Shown here one piece after another: positions 17,506 through 25,705 of a stretch of DNA of 64,000 nucleotides (positions are counted from its first letter, which is position 1; each line of letters begins with the position of its first letter). The position numbers were made by a program, and so were the translations under genes. The stretch spans positions 15,618 to 79,617 of the forward strand of contig VSNT01000002.1 in NCBI GenBank assembly GCA_009774465.1, read 5' to 3'. This DNA comes from Lachnospiraceae bacterium. GTDB lineage: Bacteria; Bacillota_A; Clostridia; Lachnospirales; Lachnospiraceae. Under the pieces are notes generated by a model. It saw nothing but the letters and a program-made list of their open reading frames with translations. It was not told the DNA's origin and searched no databases.

Positions 17506-18261
17506 CTATTCTCCTTCTATCCGATACTGCTTTCCCTCGGAATCCACAATATAAAGCTCTCCGTCGCTGGCAAAAAATTCCTCCACAAAAGCATCTAAGG
17601 GAAAACTGCCTTTCTTTTCCCACACATCATTCAGTTGGTACAGCAGATAGTTTTCATCACATTTTAAAAGGACATACGCAATATTATTTTCTTTATCAAC
17701 AATGGGAGCATATCCGTTTTGGCAGTTCTTTATGCTTCCATCTACCGTAAAAGAAGTCCAGTCCCTGCCTCCATTCGTGGTTTCAAATAAAAATCCATTG
17801 CTCCGCATCTGCGTTCCAATAAAAAGCTGTTCCTCTGACATTGCAGATAAGCTTGTAGGATAGCCATCCAACTGCAGACTAATGTCTGCTTCCGTAAAAC
17901 TTAGCCACCTGTCATTTGTAAAATATAGCAATTTCATCATCTGGCCGGCCCCCGGAGTGCTGCAATATAACAGATACCCGTTATTTTCATCTATCATACT
18001 TAAAAACACCCGATATTCATCAAAAGTAACTGGTATTTCATTTAAAACAGTTCCATCAGACAATTCAGCCACCACAATATTTCCCTTCTCAAAGAAGGAG
18101 GACAATCCAAAATTATTGTCTGGAATAAAACTTTCCGCCTCACACAAAGTAAGCTCCTGTTCAACACTTCCTGCTGCCTGCTCCTCAACTTTTTTCCCGC
18201 AGCCTGCAATTAATGCTGTGGTTAAAACAAGAGCCGCCAGTTTAAAGTATATCCTTGTCAT
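17506..18261 (-). CDS. Lipoprotein with BNR/beta-propeller-like repeats
   Basis: 251 aa from the ATG at 18261, chosen because GGAGGGAATAGCA precedes it; a longer reading to 18330 would put a non-signal stretch in front. The signal peptide ends in the lipobox LIAGC, followed by charged KKVEEQ. The mature part has repeated beta-strand units, including FETTNGGRDWTSF, an Asp-box/BNR-like element seen in sialidase-type propellers and in photosystem-assembly-like proteins. Probably surface-anchored; ligand unknown. It precedes the DUF3990 cassette by 12 bp in the same direction, which could be chance or a shared transcript. Confidence 0.7.
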   Translation of the reverse strand: MTRIYFKLAALVLTTALIAGCGKKVEEQAAGSVEQELTLCEAESFIPDNNFGLSSFFEKGNIVVAELSDGTVLNEIPVTFDEYRVFLSMIDENNGYLLYCSTPGAGQMMKLLYFTNDRWLSFTEADISLQLDGYPTSLSAMSEEQLFIGTQMRSNGFLFETTNGGRDWTSFTVDGSIKNCQNGYAPIVDKENNIAYVLLKCDENYLLYQLNDVWEKKGSFPLDAFVEEFFASDGELYIVDSEGKQYRIEGE

Positions 18262-18377
18262 TGCTATTCCCTCCATATTATTGATTTTAAATGAATTTGC
18301 CGCCATTTGCAATGTGTGCTTATCCCGCAAAGCTTAATTTTCTCTAAACGAAAGCCGCAAAACTCACTACCACAAAA

Positions 18378-18406
18378 CAGGCCAGCGGCATAATACCGCT
18401 GACCTG
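18378..18406 (-). terminator. Intrinsic terminator of the CD3324/RNHCP operon
   Basis: CAGGCCAGCGG pairs with CCGCTGACCTG (one mismatch) around a 7-nt loop. On the reverse strand the stem is followed by TTTTG. It lies 18 bp past the RNHCP stop. Confidence 0.7.
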
Positions 18407-18424
18407 CTTATCCTGATTTTACTT

Positions 18425-18853
18425 TTATGAATGCATTACCCCGTCTCCGCCCATAAGGCGAGTCATTTCTTCTATGCGCTCCATTGGAAAAGGAGGCATT
18501 GCCAGCGGCTTTAAGGCAATGGACATAAGTTTCATTGGGTTGTCATCCGCTGCCACACGGTTGGAGCTGAACGCTCCGCACATTCTGCAGCGGTGAATAA
18601 TTGCCCACTCTCCGTTTTTTCTCACCCACACAGCAACTGCATCCATATACCCGCCACAGTCCGCTTCCCGGTCTCCCGGGGTAATATCAACATGAAGACT
18701 GGTCAGACAATTGGGACAGTGGTTTCTATGATCACCGCCTGCCCCCTGCGGCACTACTTCTCTCCCACAGACCTTGCAGGTAAATATCTCGTTACAGGGA
18801 TGCTTTTTATAATATCCTTTTTCAAAGGATATTCTTTTATTTTCTCTATTCAA
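18425..18853 (-). CDS. RNHCP domain zinc-ribbon protein
   Basis: 142 aa. The family signature appears as FTCKVCGREV followed by GGDHRNHCPNCLTSLH; a second Cys pair CRMCGAFSSNR completes likely zinc-binding sites. RNHCP proteins are small, widespread in Bacillota, and of unknown function. The gene lies 19 bp behind the CD3324-like gene and shares its leader region, so both are probably under the same 5' control element. The ATG at 18853 follows a GGGGA-type site. Confidence 0.85.
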   Translation of the reverse strand: MNRENKRISFEKGYYKKHPCNEIFTCKVCGREVVPQGAGGDHRNHCPNCLTSLHVDITPGDREADCGGYMDAVAVWVRKNGEWAIIHRCRMCGAFSSNRVAADDNPMKLMSIALKPLAMPPFPMERIEEMTRLMGGDGVMHS

Positions 18854-18872
18854 TTTTATTTCCCCTTATATA

Positions 18873-19070
18873 TCAAAACTCCTTTTTGATTTTATATTTT
18901 CTGAAAATAGCGTCATTTCTGGACTGCAGGCTGTCACGTATTCCTGTTCCCGAACCCCAGCAGCGCTTTTCACCTTTCCTCGGAACATAAAGCAGCTCGC
19001 CATCAATATACTGCCAAATTAATTCAAGCACTTCTTCCGGCAGAACATCTTCTGCCTTTACATAGCCCAT
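18873..19070 (-). CDS. CD3324-like protein (Mor-type helix-turn-helix family)
   Basis: 65 aa. The typical pattern is present: MGYVKAEDVLPEEVLELI, then QYIDGELLYVPRK, and R-rich end with RNDAIFRKYK. These proteins resemble the DNA-binding half of the phage Mu Mor activator and occur as single small genes in Clostridia. A strong AGGAGGG site precedes the ATG. The 5' region carries a mini-ORF and a set of mutually pairing arms (19107-19177). Regulatory function is inferred from the fold only. Confidence 0.82.
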   Translation of the reverse strand: MGYVKAEDVLPEEVLELIWQYIDGELLYVPRKGEKRCWGSGTGIRDSLQSRNDAIFRKYKIKKEF

Positions 19071-19106
19071 GATTGCCCTCCTAAAAACTTTTCTTCAGGT
19101 ATGCAA

Positions 19107-19155
19107 TGGCTATAACAATCATTTTCATATGCTTGCAATAGCCACCGCTATGCAA
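19107..19155 (-). promoter_or_regulatory. Leader hairpin element upstream of the CD3324/RNHCP operon
   Basis: On the reverse strand, arm 1 (TTGCATAGC) pairs with arm 2 (GCTATTGCAA) at 19133-19155, with one bulged base. A third segment at 19107-19113 (ATAGCCA) can pair instead with TGGCTAT of arm 2. The stop of a 9-codon ORF falls in arm 1. The same arrangement recurs before DUF1062 at 49917-49985. Read as a possible attenuator; no experiment supports it. Confidence 0.5.
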
Positions 19156-19177
19156 TCACAACACAATCCTTCTTCAT
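19148..19177 (-). CDS. Putative leader peptide MKKDCVVIA
   Basis: Nine codons plus TAG. An AGGAGG (19186-19191) sits 8 bases before the ATG, better than many genes in the window. The stop codon lies in the first arm of the inverted repeat. Too short for homology; support comes from the ribosome site and from the matching mini-ORF before DUF1062. Confidence 0.4.
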   Translation of the reverse strand: MKKDCVVIA

Positions 19178-19273
19178 TCAAAATTCCTCCTGTTTCTTTT
19201 ATATCCTCATTTAAGCAAACATGCACTGTTCCGTCAACCTCGAATTTTACTTTAACCAAACACGTTCTGCTGC

Positions 19274-20164
19274 TTACGAAAGTGTCCTGGAAAAATATTC
19301 CCTGCATAGCTGTAGAAATAATTTCAATAAAGGCTTTCCTTTTACACTTTTATAATATGCCCCATAGGAAAGCATATCCGCACCGTTAATGGGAATATAA
19401 GCCAGCCCCCGATCCGCCATATCTGTCAGCTTTGGAAGAATTGCAATTCCAAATCCGGCCTTTGCCAGCAGCAGAGCCGCTTCCGGCGTATCACAAAGCA
19501 TCAAATCCGTAACAGCTTTGTCCTTTGTCAATTCATGACAAATGTCATTCAGTCTTCCTGGACATCTTTGAGGCTCTATCAAAATAATTCTTTCGCTTGC
19601 CAAATCTTTCTTTGTCAAATGTGATTTAGCTGCCATTGGATGCTGCACTGTCATAATCCCCATTACCGGAATCCTTACAAATTCCCTGTATGTACCATAG
19701 CTTTCCTTTTTATTTTTCTCCTGAAAACTAATGATAACATCTACCAGTTCCTCAGCCAGAAGCTGAAACAGATGCTGAAAAGGTATCACCTGAAAAACAG
19801 GATGTATCACGGGATATTCCTGTTTCATTCCTTTTAAGACCTCCGGAAGAAGCATAAGCTCATCATGGGAATGGCATCCAATACAAAAGGGCAGACTTTC
19901 CTTACTGTTATGCTCCTGAAAGCGTTTTTTTGTAAAATATATCATGTTAAGGATACTGCGCGCATCATTAAGAAAAACATGCCCCTCCGGCGTCAGCCGC
20001 ACTATCCGCGTTGTACGCTTAAACAACTGCACATCCATTTCTTCCTCCAATGCCCGTATCTGCTGCGTTACCGCCGGCTGCGTCACACTCAGCTTTCCGG
20101 CTGCCTTTGCAAAACTCAGCGTTTCCGCGACTGCAAGAAAACATTCAAGCTGCATGGTTGTCAT
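19274..20164 (-). CDS. LysR family transcriptional regulator
   Basis: 296 aa, the usual LysR length. The N-terminal winged helix-turn-helix (~1-60: MQLECFLAVAETLSFAKAAG, VTQPAVTQQIRALEEE) is followed by a two-lobed effector-binding domain with IGCHSHDELMLLPEVL. It is divergent from the MATE exporter at 20288, the classic LysR layout, so control of that gene is likely (inference). A palindrome at 20246-20265 lies in the shared region. Confidence 0.92.
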   Translation of the reverse strand: MTTMQLECFLAVAETLSFAKAAGKLSVTQPAVTQQIRALEEEMDVQLFKRTTRIVRLTPEGHVFLNDARSILNMIYFTKKRFQEHNSKESLPFCIGCHSHDELMLLPEVLKGMKQEYPVIHPVFQVIPFQHLFQLLAEELVDVIISFQEKNKKESYGTYREFVRIPVMGIMTVQHPMAAKSHLTKKDLASERIILIEPQRCPGRLNDICHELTKDKAVTDLMLCDTPEAALLLAKAGFGIAILPKLTDMADRGLAYIPINGADMLSYGAYYKSVKGKPLLKLFLQLCREYFSRTLS

Positions 20165-20245
20165 GGTTTTTCTCCTGTATTTATTAGTTTTTCTTATTAA
20201 TTATAACAAATTTTAAATTCACATCCAAGGAAAATGTATGTATCA

Positions 20246-20265
20246 TTAAGATATTTGAATCTTAA
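20246..20265. promoter_or_regulatory. Inverted repeat in the LysR/MATE intergenic region
   Basis: TTAAGAT and ATCTTAA separated by 6 bases, 22 bp before the MATE start. Candidate LysR operator; the T-N-A type core of LysR sites fits loosely. Confidence 0.45.
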
Positions 20266-20287
20266 AATAGCAGGAGGAATTCCAATT

Positions 20288-21658
20288 ATGAATAAAGAAA
20301 CAGCAATTAATCCATTTGGAACAGAACGTATCGGAACATTGACTGTCCGTTATGCTGTTCCCAGCGTCATTTCCCTTGTTGTAAATTCTCTTTACAATAT
20401 GGTAGATCAGGTGTTTATCGGACAGGGCGTAGGATATCTGGGAAATGCCGCCACCAATGTTATTATGCCTATGACGCTTATTTTAATGGCTATTGCCATG
20501 ATGCTTGGAAATGGCGCTTCCTCTTTCATGAGCCTTCATCTGGGAAAAGGAGAGCCTGAAAAAGCGGCAAAAAGTGTAGGGAATATGGTAACATTAACAA
20601 TAGGATGCAGCATACTTTTTCTGATTCTGTTTGAAATTTTCCTGGAGCCCTCCTGCTGGCTGTTTGGTGCCAGAGGCGAGGTCACATCCTATGCAGTAGA
20701 TTATGGTAGAATTATCGTGCTTGGCTTTCCTGTCTTTATGATAGGCGTAGGATTTGGGAATGTTATTCGGGCAGACGGGCGCCCCAAAGCCAGCATGACC
20801 GGCATGTTGATTGGCTGTATCACAAATATAATTCTTGATCCTGTATTTATCTTTGTATTTCACTTAGGTGTTAAAGGCGCTGCCTGGGCCACTATCATAG
20901 GACAGTTACTGAATGCGGTATTTTACATCATCTGCCTGTTTCGCCTGAAATCCATTAAATTAGGCAAAACAGATTTTGCCCTTGATATCGCTATCGTTAA
21001 AAAAATTGTTTCACTGGGCATGTCTTCCTTTTTTATGCAGATTGCCGGAACAGTCGTTATTGCCATCCAAAATAACCTGCTGGTCAAATATGGTGCAAAA
21101 TCTGTCTATGGAAGCGACATTCCTATGGCGGCACTGGGCATCACCATGAAAACCAGTCAACTAATTACCAGTATCGCCCTGGGTATCGCTTCCGGTGTCC
21201 AGCCTATTTTAGGTTACAATTATGGAAGCGGGCAATATGATCGGGTAAAGCAGGCTTTCAAACTCTCCCTTAGCTCCTGCACTGCAATCATGTTCATTGC
21301 ACTATTTATATTTCAGATATTTCCGGAAACAATCATCAATATCTTTGGTCAGGAATCTGAACTTTATATGGAATTTGCAGTGAAATGCTTCCGCATTTAC
21401 CTGTTGGCCTGCTTTATGATTCCTTCCGGAATGGTAATCGGCATTTTTTATCAGGCAATCGGAAAGCCAATCCCCTCTATGGTGCTTTCCTTGTCCAGAC
21501 AAATCATTTTCCTCATTCCATCAATGTTTATTTTAAGTGCATTTATGGGAATCGATGGCATTTTATGGGCCGGTCCGGTTTCAGATGCACTTTCCGGAAT
21601 TTTATCTCTTATCGTTATTCGGGCAGGGTGGAACCAAATTTTTCATCCAAATACCTGA
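20288..21658 (+). CDS. MATE family efflux transporter
   Basis: 456 aa from the ATG at 20288; a longer frame exists but AGGAGGAATTCC lies directly before this ATG. About 12 membrane segments, with typical VNSLYNMVDQVFIGQGVG and the second-half motif ASGVQPILGYNYGSGQYDR. This subgroup (similar to MepA/NorM-like clostridial MATEs) exports cationic drugs or metabolites using an ion gradient. Divergent LysR gene upstream. The last 44 bases overlap the 3' end of the convergent epimerase gene. Confidence 0.92.
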   Translation: MNKETAINPFGTERIGTLTVRYAVPSVISLVVNSLYNMVDQVFIGQGVGYLGNAATNVIMPMTLILMAIAMMLGNGASSFMSLHLGKGEPEKAAKSVGNMVTLTIGCSILFLILFEIFLEPSCWLFGARGEVTSYAVDYGRIIVLGFPVFMIGVGFGNVIRADGRPKASMTGMLIGCITNIILDPVFIFVFHLGVKGAAWATIIGQLLNAVFYIICLFRLKSIKLGKTDFALDIAIVKKIVSLGMSSFFMQIAGTVVIAIQNNLLVKYGAKSVYGSDIPMAALGITMKTSQLITSIALGIASGVQPILGYNYGSGQYDRVKQAFKLSLSSCTAIMFIALFIFQIFPETIINIFGQESELYMEFAVKCFRIYLLACFMIPSGMVIGIFYQAIGKPIPSMVLSLSRQIIFLIPSMFILSAFMGIDGILWAGPVSDALSGILSLIVIRAGWNQIFHPNT

Positions 21659-22532
21659 TATAATCCTTTTTATTTACTTCCTCCTTATGCCCCTGATACC
21701 ACAGATAAGATTCCTCAAGCCCCTCCTGCAGGGAAAGTGTATTGGAAATCAAACTACGCTGTTTTTCCACATCAAGCCTGTATTCATAGTCATGAAAAGA
21801 AAAGTATTCCCTGGGATTAACGTCCAGATAGACCTCTGCAAATTCCGGCTTTTTCCCTGCCGCCTCGTAGCAAAGGTTTACCCATTCCCGAATGGAAACC
21901 GTATCTTCATTTCCGACGTTAAATATATGATTCTCAGGATGTTTTTCCAAAACACTGTCTATGCATCTGCATAAGTCCATCACGTGAAAAAACTGCAGCT
22001 TCATTTCACCCTTTCGCGGCAGGTAAAATTTCCGGTCTTTTTCCGCACATTCAAACACAAATGCTTCCCGGTACACATTATTTCCGGGGCCATAAAGATA
22101 AGGCGGACGAAATACATAGGCGGAAGGAACCTGCTTTAATAACGCTTTCTCCGCATCAATCTTACCGGTTCCATACGCCCCCCAATATTTATTTGCTCCT
22201 GTTTCCTGCTCTTCCGTAAAGGGCTGAGACAGGTATTCAGGATACACCGCGCTTGAGCTGATCAGAATATAATCCTTAAATTCTCCTAATGCATCCAGCA
22301 ATTGCTCTACATCTTCACCTGTATATGCTGTAACATCCAGTACCGCATCAAAGGTATATCCCTTTAATTTATCGCCGGGATCATGCCTGTCCCCCTCAAT
22401 CAGAACAGCTCCCTTCGGCTGAGGATGATGATTTCTGTTAAGCACATATACCTCGTTTCCTGCTTTTATATAATACTCTGCAATATATTTACTGACAAAT
22501 ACCGTCCCGCCTGTCACTAATATCTTTTTCAT
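21615..22532 (-). CDS. NAD-dependent epimerase/dehydratase family protein
   Basis: 305 aa from the ATG at 22532, chosen because GGAGGAGATAAGG precedes it and because the Rossmann motif starts at once (MKKILVTGGTVFVSKYIAEYY). In the usual GxxGxxG, the middle is TGGTVFVS. The SDR-type YxxxK is visible in YGTGKIDAEK. Extended SDR enzymes of this kind act on nucleotide sugars or related substrates; the exact reaction cannot be read. The 4Fe-4S protein gene ends 19 bp upstream, so both may be co-transcribed. Confidence 0.85.
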   Translation of the reverse strand: MKKILVTGGTVFVSKYIAEYYIKAGNEVYVLNRNHHPQPKGAVLIEGDRHDPGDKLKGYTFDAVLDVTAYTGEDVEQLLDALGEFKDYILISSSAVYPEYLSQPFTEEQETGANKYWGAYGTGKIDAEKALLKQVPSAYVFRPPYLYGPGNNVYREAFVFECAEKDRKFYLPRKGEMKLQFFHVMDLCRCIDSVLEKHPENHIFNVGNEDTVSIREWVNLCYEAAGKKPEFAEVYLDVNPREYFSFHDYEYRLDVEKQRSLISNTLSLQEGLEESYLWYQGHKEEVNKKDYIRYLDEKFGSTLPE

Positions 22533-22551
22533 AATCCTTATCTCCTCCGGC

Positions 22552-23223
22552 TTAAATCTGATACCCCAGGTTATATGGACAGATATCTCTGCACTGATGG
22601 CAGGAAATCTCCCAGTTTTTTGTTTCTTCATTATCTCCAAACGCATGATCCCAGCAAACCTGCTGCTTTATTTCCGAATACTCTAACGCATTCACAGGAC
22701 ATGCCTTTACACACAAATTACAGTCGTTACATATTTTTTCAAGCTCAGGATCAGGCTGTAGTTTTGCTTCTGTTAAAACTGCCCCAAGCCAGACCATACT
22801 GCCAAACTCCGGCGTAATCAGCAAAGAATGTCTGCCTATGGTTCCTAATCCCGCTGCCTGCGCCGCATGTTTTTGAGAAATAATGGAACGCCACCTTTTT
22901 GTCTTACTGTCCCACTGGCTTTCATTGGTGGGTATTGGTATTGCCGCTATGCACAGCTTGTCCATTTCAATGCAAAAATCCAGCGCAATAGCATCCATTT
23001 TAGCAGTAATGGAATTCCTCACTCTGGTATAAGGAACTGCTGTTTTACAGGAAAGGACACCTGCCGGAAACCTGCACGCAAAAGAAATCACAGATTGGCA
23101 GGTGGGAAAAACATCAAGGGGATGATATCCTTCTGGAGCATCTTCAAACCTGTTAACATCTGCCACCCCGCACAGGTCTGCGCCTAAGGAAAACATAATA
23201 CTTTTTACTTTGCTGCTGTCCAT
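22552..23223 (-). CDS. 4Fe-4S double-cluster protein related to epoxyqueuosine reductase
   Basis: 223 aa. The C-terminus has two ferredoxin-type motifs: CNDCNLCVKACP and CHQCRDICP, with a further Cys between. The N-terminal part resembles QueG (SLGADLCGVADVNRF, GLGTIGRHSLLITPEFG) but the protein is about 100 residues shorter than QueG and lacks its C-terminal HEAT-like part, so true epoxyqueuosine reduction is doubtful. Probably a redox enzyme of unknown substrate. GGAGG lies 7 bases before ATG. Confidence 0.8.
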   Translation of the reverse strand: MDSSKVKSIMFSLGADLCGVADVNRFEDAPEGYHPLDVFPTCQSVISFACRFPAGVLSCKTAVPYTRVRNSITAKMDAIALDFCIEMDKLCIAAIPIPTNESQWDSKTKRWRSIISQKHAAQAAGLGTIGRHSLLITPEFGSMVWLGAVLTEAKLQPDPELEKICNDCNLCVKACPVNALEYSEIKQQVCWDHAFGDNEETKNWEISCHQCRDICPYNLGYQI

Positions 23224-23248
23224 TTTTTACCTCCAATAAATATTTAAG

Positions 23249-23276
23249 TTGACATCTACCCCCAAATAAATATACT
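23249..23276 (+). promoter_or_regulatory. Promoter of the 98-aa membrane protein gene
   Basis: TTGACA (23249-23254), a 16-bp spacer and TATACT (23271-23276), 71 bp before the start codon. Confidence 0.6.
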
Positions 23277-23347
23277 ATGACTATACACCATCCAATTAAA
23301 TATGGAACCAATACACAGCTTATAAAATATGGAAGGAGAAATATAAA

Positions 23348-23644
23348 ATGTGGATTTTATTTGGCACCGCCAGCATTGTTTTTACTGCCTTAAATTTATG
23401 GCTTTCTTTTCGTAACCACCGTTTGGCAGGCTGGACATCTCTATGTGCACTTTCTTTCACAGCACTCACCATTCTTGCCCAGTACTTTCTGATAAACAAC
23501 TGGGTGCGGAAGGAAGACTGGACCGCGCTTATGGATGTAGTTCCAACTATGAACAGCAGCTTAACAGCATACGTTCTTCTGATGATTTTTATAAACTTCC
23601 TCCCGATGTTACTTAAAAATTCCCGTCAATCCAAAACGAAATGA
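23348..23644 (+). CDS. Small membrane protein, unknown function
   Basis: 98 aa with three hydrophobic segments (residues ~1-18, ~29-50 and ~70-90). AAGGAG precedes the ATG, and a good promoter lies upstream, so the gene is likely real. The loop between helices 2 and 3 has NNWVRKEDWTALMDVVPTMN. Similar small proteins occur in Lachnospiraceae genomes; no function is known to me. It stands alone between oppositely directed genes. Confidence 0.7.
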   Translation: MWILFGTASIVFTALNLWLSFRNHRLAGWTSLCALSFTALTILAQYFLINNWVRKEDWTALMDVVPTMNSSLTAYVLLMIFINFLPMLLKNSRQSKTK

Positions 23645-23674
23645 ATAATGCAGTCTTCCAATCAGGATTAATTT

Positions 23675-24652
23675 TTAATCTATATGCTTCCTGTAAACTC
23701 TGGCAGACTCACCAGACATATCATCCATCATCTGATAAAATTCACAGCCATATTTTTCATATAATCCCGTATGGCCTGTTGAAATAAAGACATCATGTAC
23801 CTTTTCAGCTTTGGCAAGCCTTTCAACTTCCAAAAACAGTTCTTCCATATAACGATGTCCTCTGTATTTTGGAAAAGTGTAAACAAATCCCATCCAGGGC
23901 GTCAGTTCTGTGGGCTGTATATCATCCTTTTCCGCATAGGTGCAAAATGAAACGAGTTCATCCCCATTCACCAGCAGAAGCACTTTGGACTTTTCTCCTA
24001 CAGTATTTTTAAACCTGTTTTCATTTAATAATTCATAGAGAAACTGGCCGGCTGCCCAGTCACTTTTCTTTATTTGCTCAAGCCAATGTTCCTGCCTGTC
24101 ACAATTATAATAGTCAATTACCTGCATCCCCATTTCCTCCTTAACCAGAGAATACATTTTCATATCCAGCACCCTGCCGTTTTTCACTGCATTCTTCCGC
24201 AGAATTCCCTCCAAATGAAATCCAGCCTTTTCAAGCACACGACAGGAAGCTGCATTATAATCAAAAGGCTCTGCAAATATTCTGATAATGTCTGTATGTT
24301 CAAATATGTAGTTGCAAACCTGTTTTACCGCACTTGTTCCCAGCCCTTTGCCCCAATATGGCTCCCCAATGCAATATCCCATCTCTGCTGTCCGCGAATG
24401 AATATTATCACAGCGGAAAACGCCAATACTCCCAGCCACTTTATCATCAGCAGTAATTGCAAAAGCAAAAGTTTTCGTTGGATCTGCCGAGCGCATAGAC
24501 GAAATAAAATCTTCCCCGTCCTTTTTTGTATATGGATAAGGCAGTCCGTCCCTTAAATTATTTAAAATATTTTTATTGTTCAGCAATTGAGCCAAATCGG
24601 CGGCATCTTCCAACCGCCAGGGCCTTATTGTGCATTTCGCTGTATCCGTCAA
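23675..24652 (-). CDS. Double GNAT protein: RimL-type plus second acetyltransferase domain
   Basis: 325 aa with two acetyltransferase domains. Residues ~6-170 are RimJ/RimL-like (IRPWRLEDAADLAQLL, GYCIGEPYWGKGLGTSAVKQ, EKAGFHLEG). Residues ~175-325 form a separate GNAT (MGFVYTFPKYRGHRYMEEL, GLYEKYGCEFYQ). Relatives of both halves are usually separate proteins. The start is TTG at 24652 with GGAGG 9 bases before it, overlapping the stop of the upstream nucleotidyltransferase fragment. Acetyl acceptors are unknown. Confidence 0.82.
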   Translation of the reverse strand: MTDTAKCTIRPWRLEDAADLAQLLNNKNILNNLRDGLPYPYTKKDGEDFISSMRSADPTKTFAFAITADDKVAGSIGVFRCDNIHSRTAEMGYCIGEPYWGKGLGTSAVKQVCNYIFEHTDIIRIFAEPFDYNAASCRVLEKAGFHLEGILRKNAVKNGRVLDMKMYSLVKEEMGMQVIDYYNCDRQEHWLEQIKKSDWAAGQFLYELLNENRFKNTVGEKSKVLLLVNGDELVSFCTYAEKDDIQPTELTPWMGFVYTFPKYRGHRYMEELFLEVERLAKAEKVHDVFISTGHTGLYEKYGCEFYQMMDDMSGESARVYRKHID

Positions 24653-25406
24653 GACAGCATACCTCCAATCTTTTTCAGCATATACCCTGCAAATTCTACT
24701 GCTTTCTCTTCCCTGACAATCATTTCTTTACCTGAAACATAACATTCAAGGGCTTCAAAAATCAATCCCTGATATTGCGGCTCCAAGTTCTGCACTCCCC
24801 ACTGTCCTCCCTGCTTTTTAGAAGTAATCAGCTCATCCTGCACAAAGGCTGCCACTCTGCATAAATTCAAAATCATATAAATGGGATTTTCCACTATTTC
24901 TCTGCATCTTCAATATCAGACCAGATACTATCTATGTAATCTGCTTTAGGCACTTCCGAAAATACTGCCGGAATCTCTTTCCCATACAGAGTAATCCCAC
25001 AGTGCTTAATTATCATAAAATGAGCCGCCAAATCCTTATCCGTTCCTTTCATCCTGCTCACATAATCTAAAGGCTCAGCCATAAACATCTGCAAATGCAT
25101 ATTGGAAAAATGTAATTCATAGGGAGTAGGATAAAGAAATTTTTCACAGTAAATCTTCCTTACCAAACTCAGCTCAATTCCTTTCTTTGGCGCCATTCTA
25201 TTTAACTTTACAACTGCATTCATGAATTCCAGTTTCTGATCATCTGTTATTTCATTTTCAATCACAAAAATTAAGTCTATGTCGCTTTTATCCGGGTGAA
25301 AGCATCCCATTGCCGCCGAACCATGTAAATATATGCCTGTAAGTTCTTCACCAAATATCTGTACACTTACACTGACAATCTTGTCCAATAACTCCTGATA
25401 AACCAT
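24649..25406 (-). pseudogene. Aminoglycoside nucleotidyltransferase-like gene, frameshifted
   Basis: Two adjacent frames together give one nucleotidyltransferase of about 250 aa. The first (24894-25406, 170 aa) carries the catalytic pattern LHGSAAMGCFHPDKSDIDL of the ANT superfamily. The second (24649-24894, 81 aa) supplies the helical C-terminal domain (NPIYMILNLCRVAAF, SKKQGGQWG). They meet at AAATAGTGG: the first frame stops at TAG and the second could restart at GTG. Restoring one base after GATGCA would give a continuous EDAREEIVENP-type join, as in relatives. Either a one-base deletion, or a split gene expressed by coupling. Resistance activity is not implied. Confidence 0.7.
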
Positions 25407-25616
25407 ATCAATTTGTCTCCTTTACCGCGGCATGACATCATTATACCAGTTCTTTTATGGTTTTTCCAGATTAGTAAAACCGGAAGTTCAGGAGAACAAT
25501 GGGAAAATACCATATGCTGTCGCATGGCTTTGAGAAAGATAGAACTTATACGGACAGCAGGACTTTGTTTGAAGACAGGCATATACCAAACGAATTTTAT
25601 TTTTATAAAAAAATAG

Positions 25617-25656
25617 TACAGGTACTGTTGACAAATTGGAATGGTACCTGTATTAT
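25617..25656 (+). promoter_or_regulatory. MarR gene promoter with flanking inverted repeat
   Basis: TTGACA (25628-25633), a 17-bp spacer and TATTAT (25651-25656). The arms TACAGGTAC (25617-25625) and GTACCTGTA (25644-25652) bracket the -35 box, so a bound dimer would block RNA polymerase. Autoregulation by the MarR protein encoded 50 bp downstream is likely. Confidence 0.75.
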
Positions 25657-25705
25657 ATTAGATAAACAAAGATACAAGTACCAGTACAAAATAAAGGGGC
25701 ATGAT

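Noticed and set aside
19125..19307. A 60-codon reverse frame upstream of CD3324
   Set aside because: It overlaps the 3' end of the LysR gene, has no ribosome site, and its C-terminal codons come from the inverted repeat. The short leader ORF in another frame is better supported.
22552..23223. Assignment as genuine epoxyqueuosine reductase (queG)
   Set aside because: About 100 residues too short and missing the C-terminal part of QueG; kept as a related 4Fe-4S protein.
25499..25705. N-terminal extension of the MarR frame
   Set aside because: It would run through the promoter and operator; the ATG at 25706 has the ribosome site.
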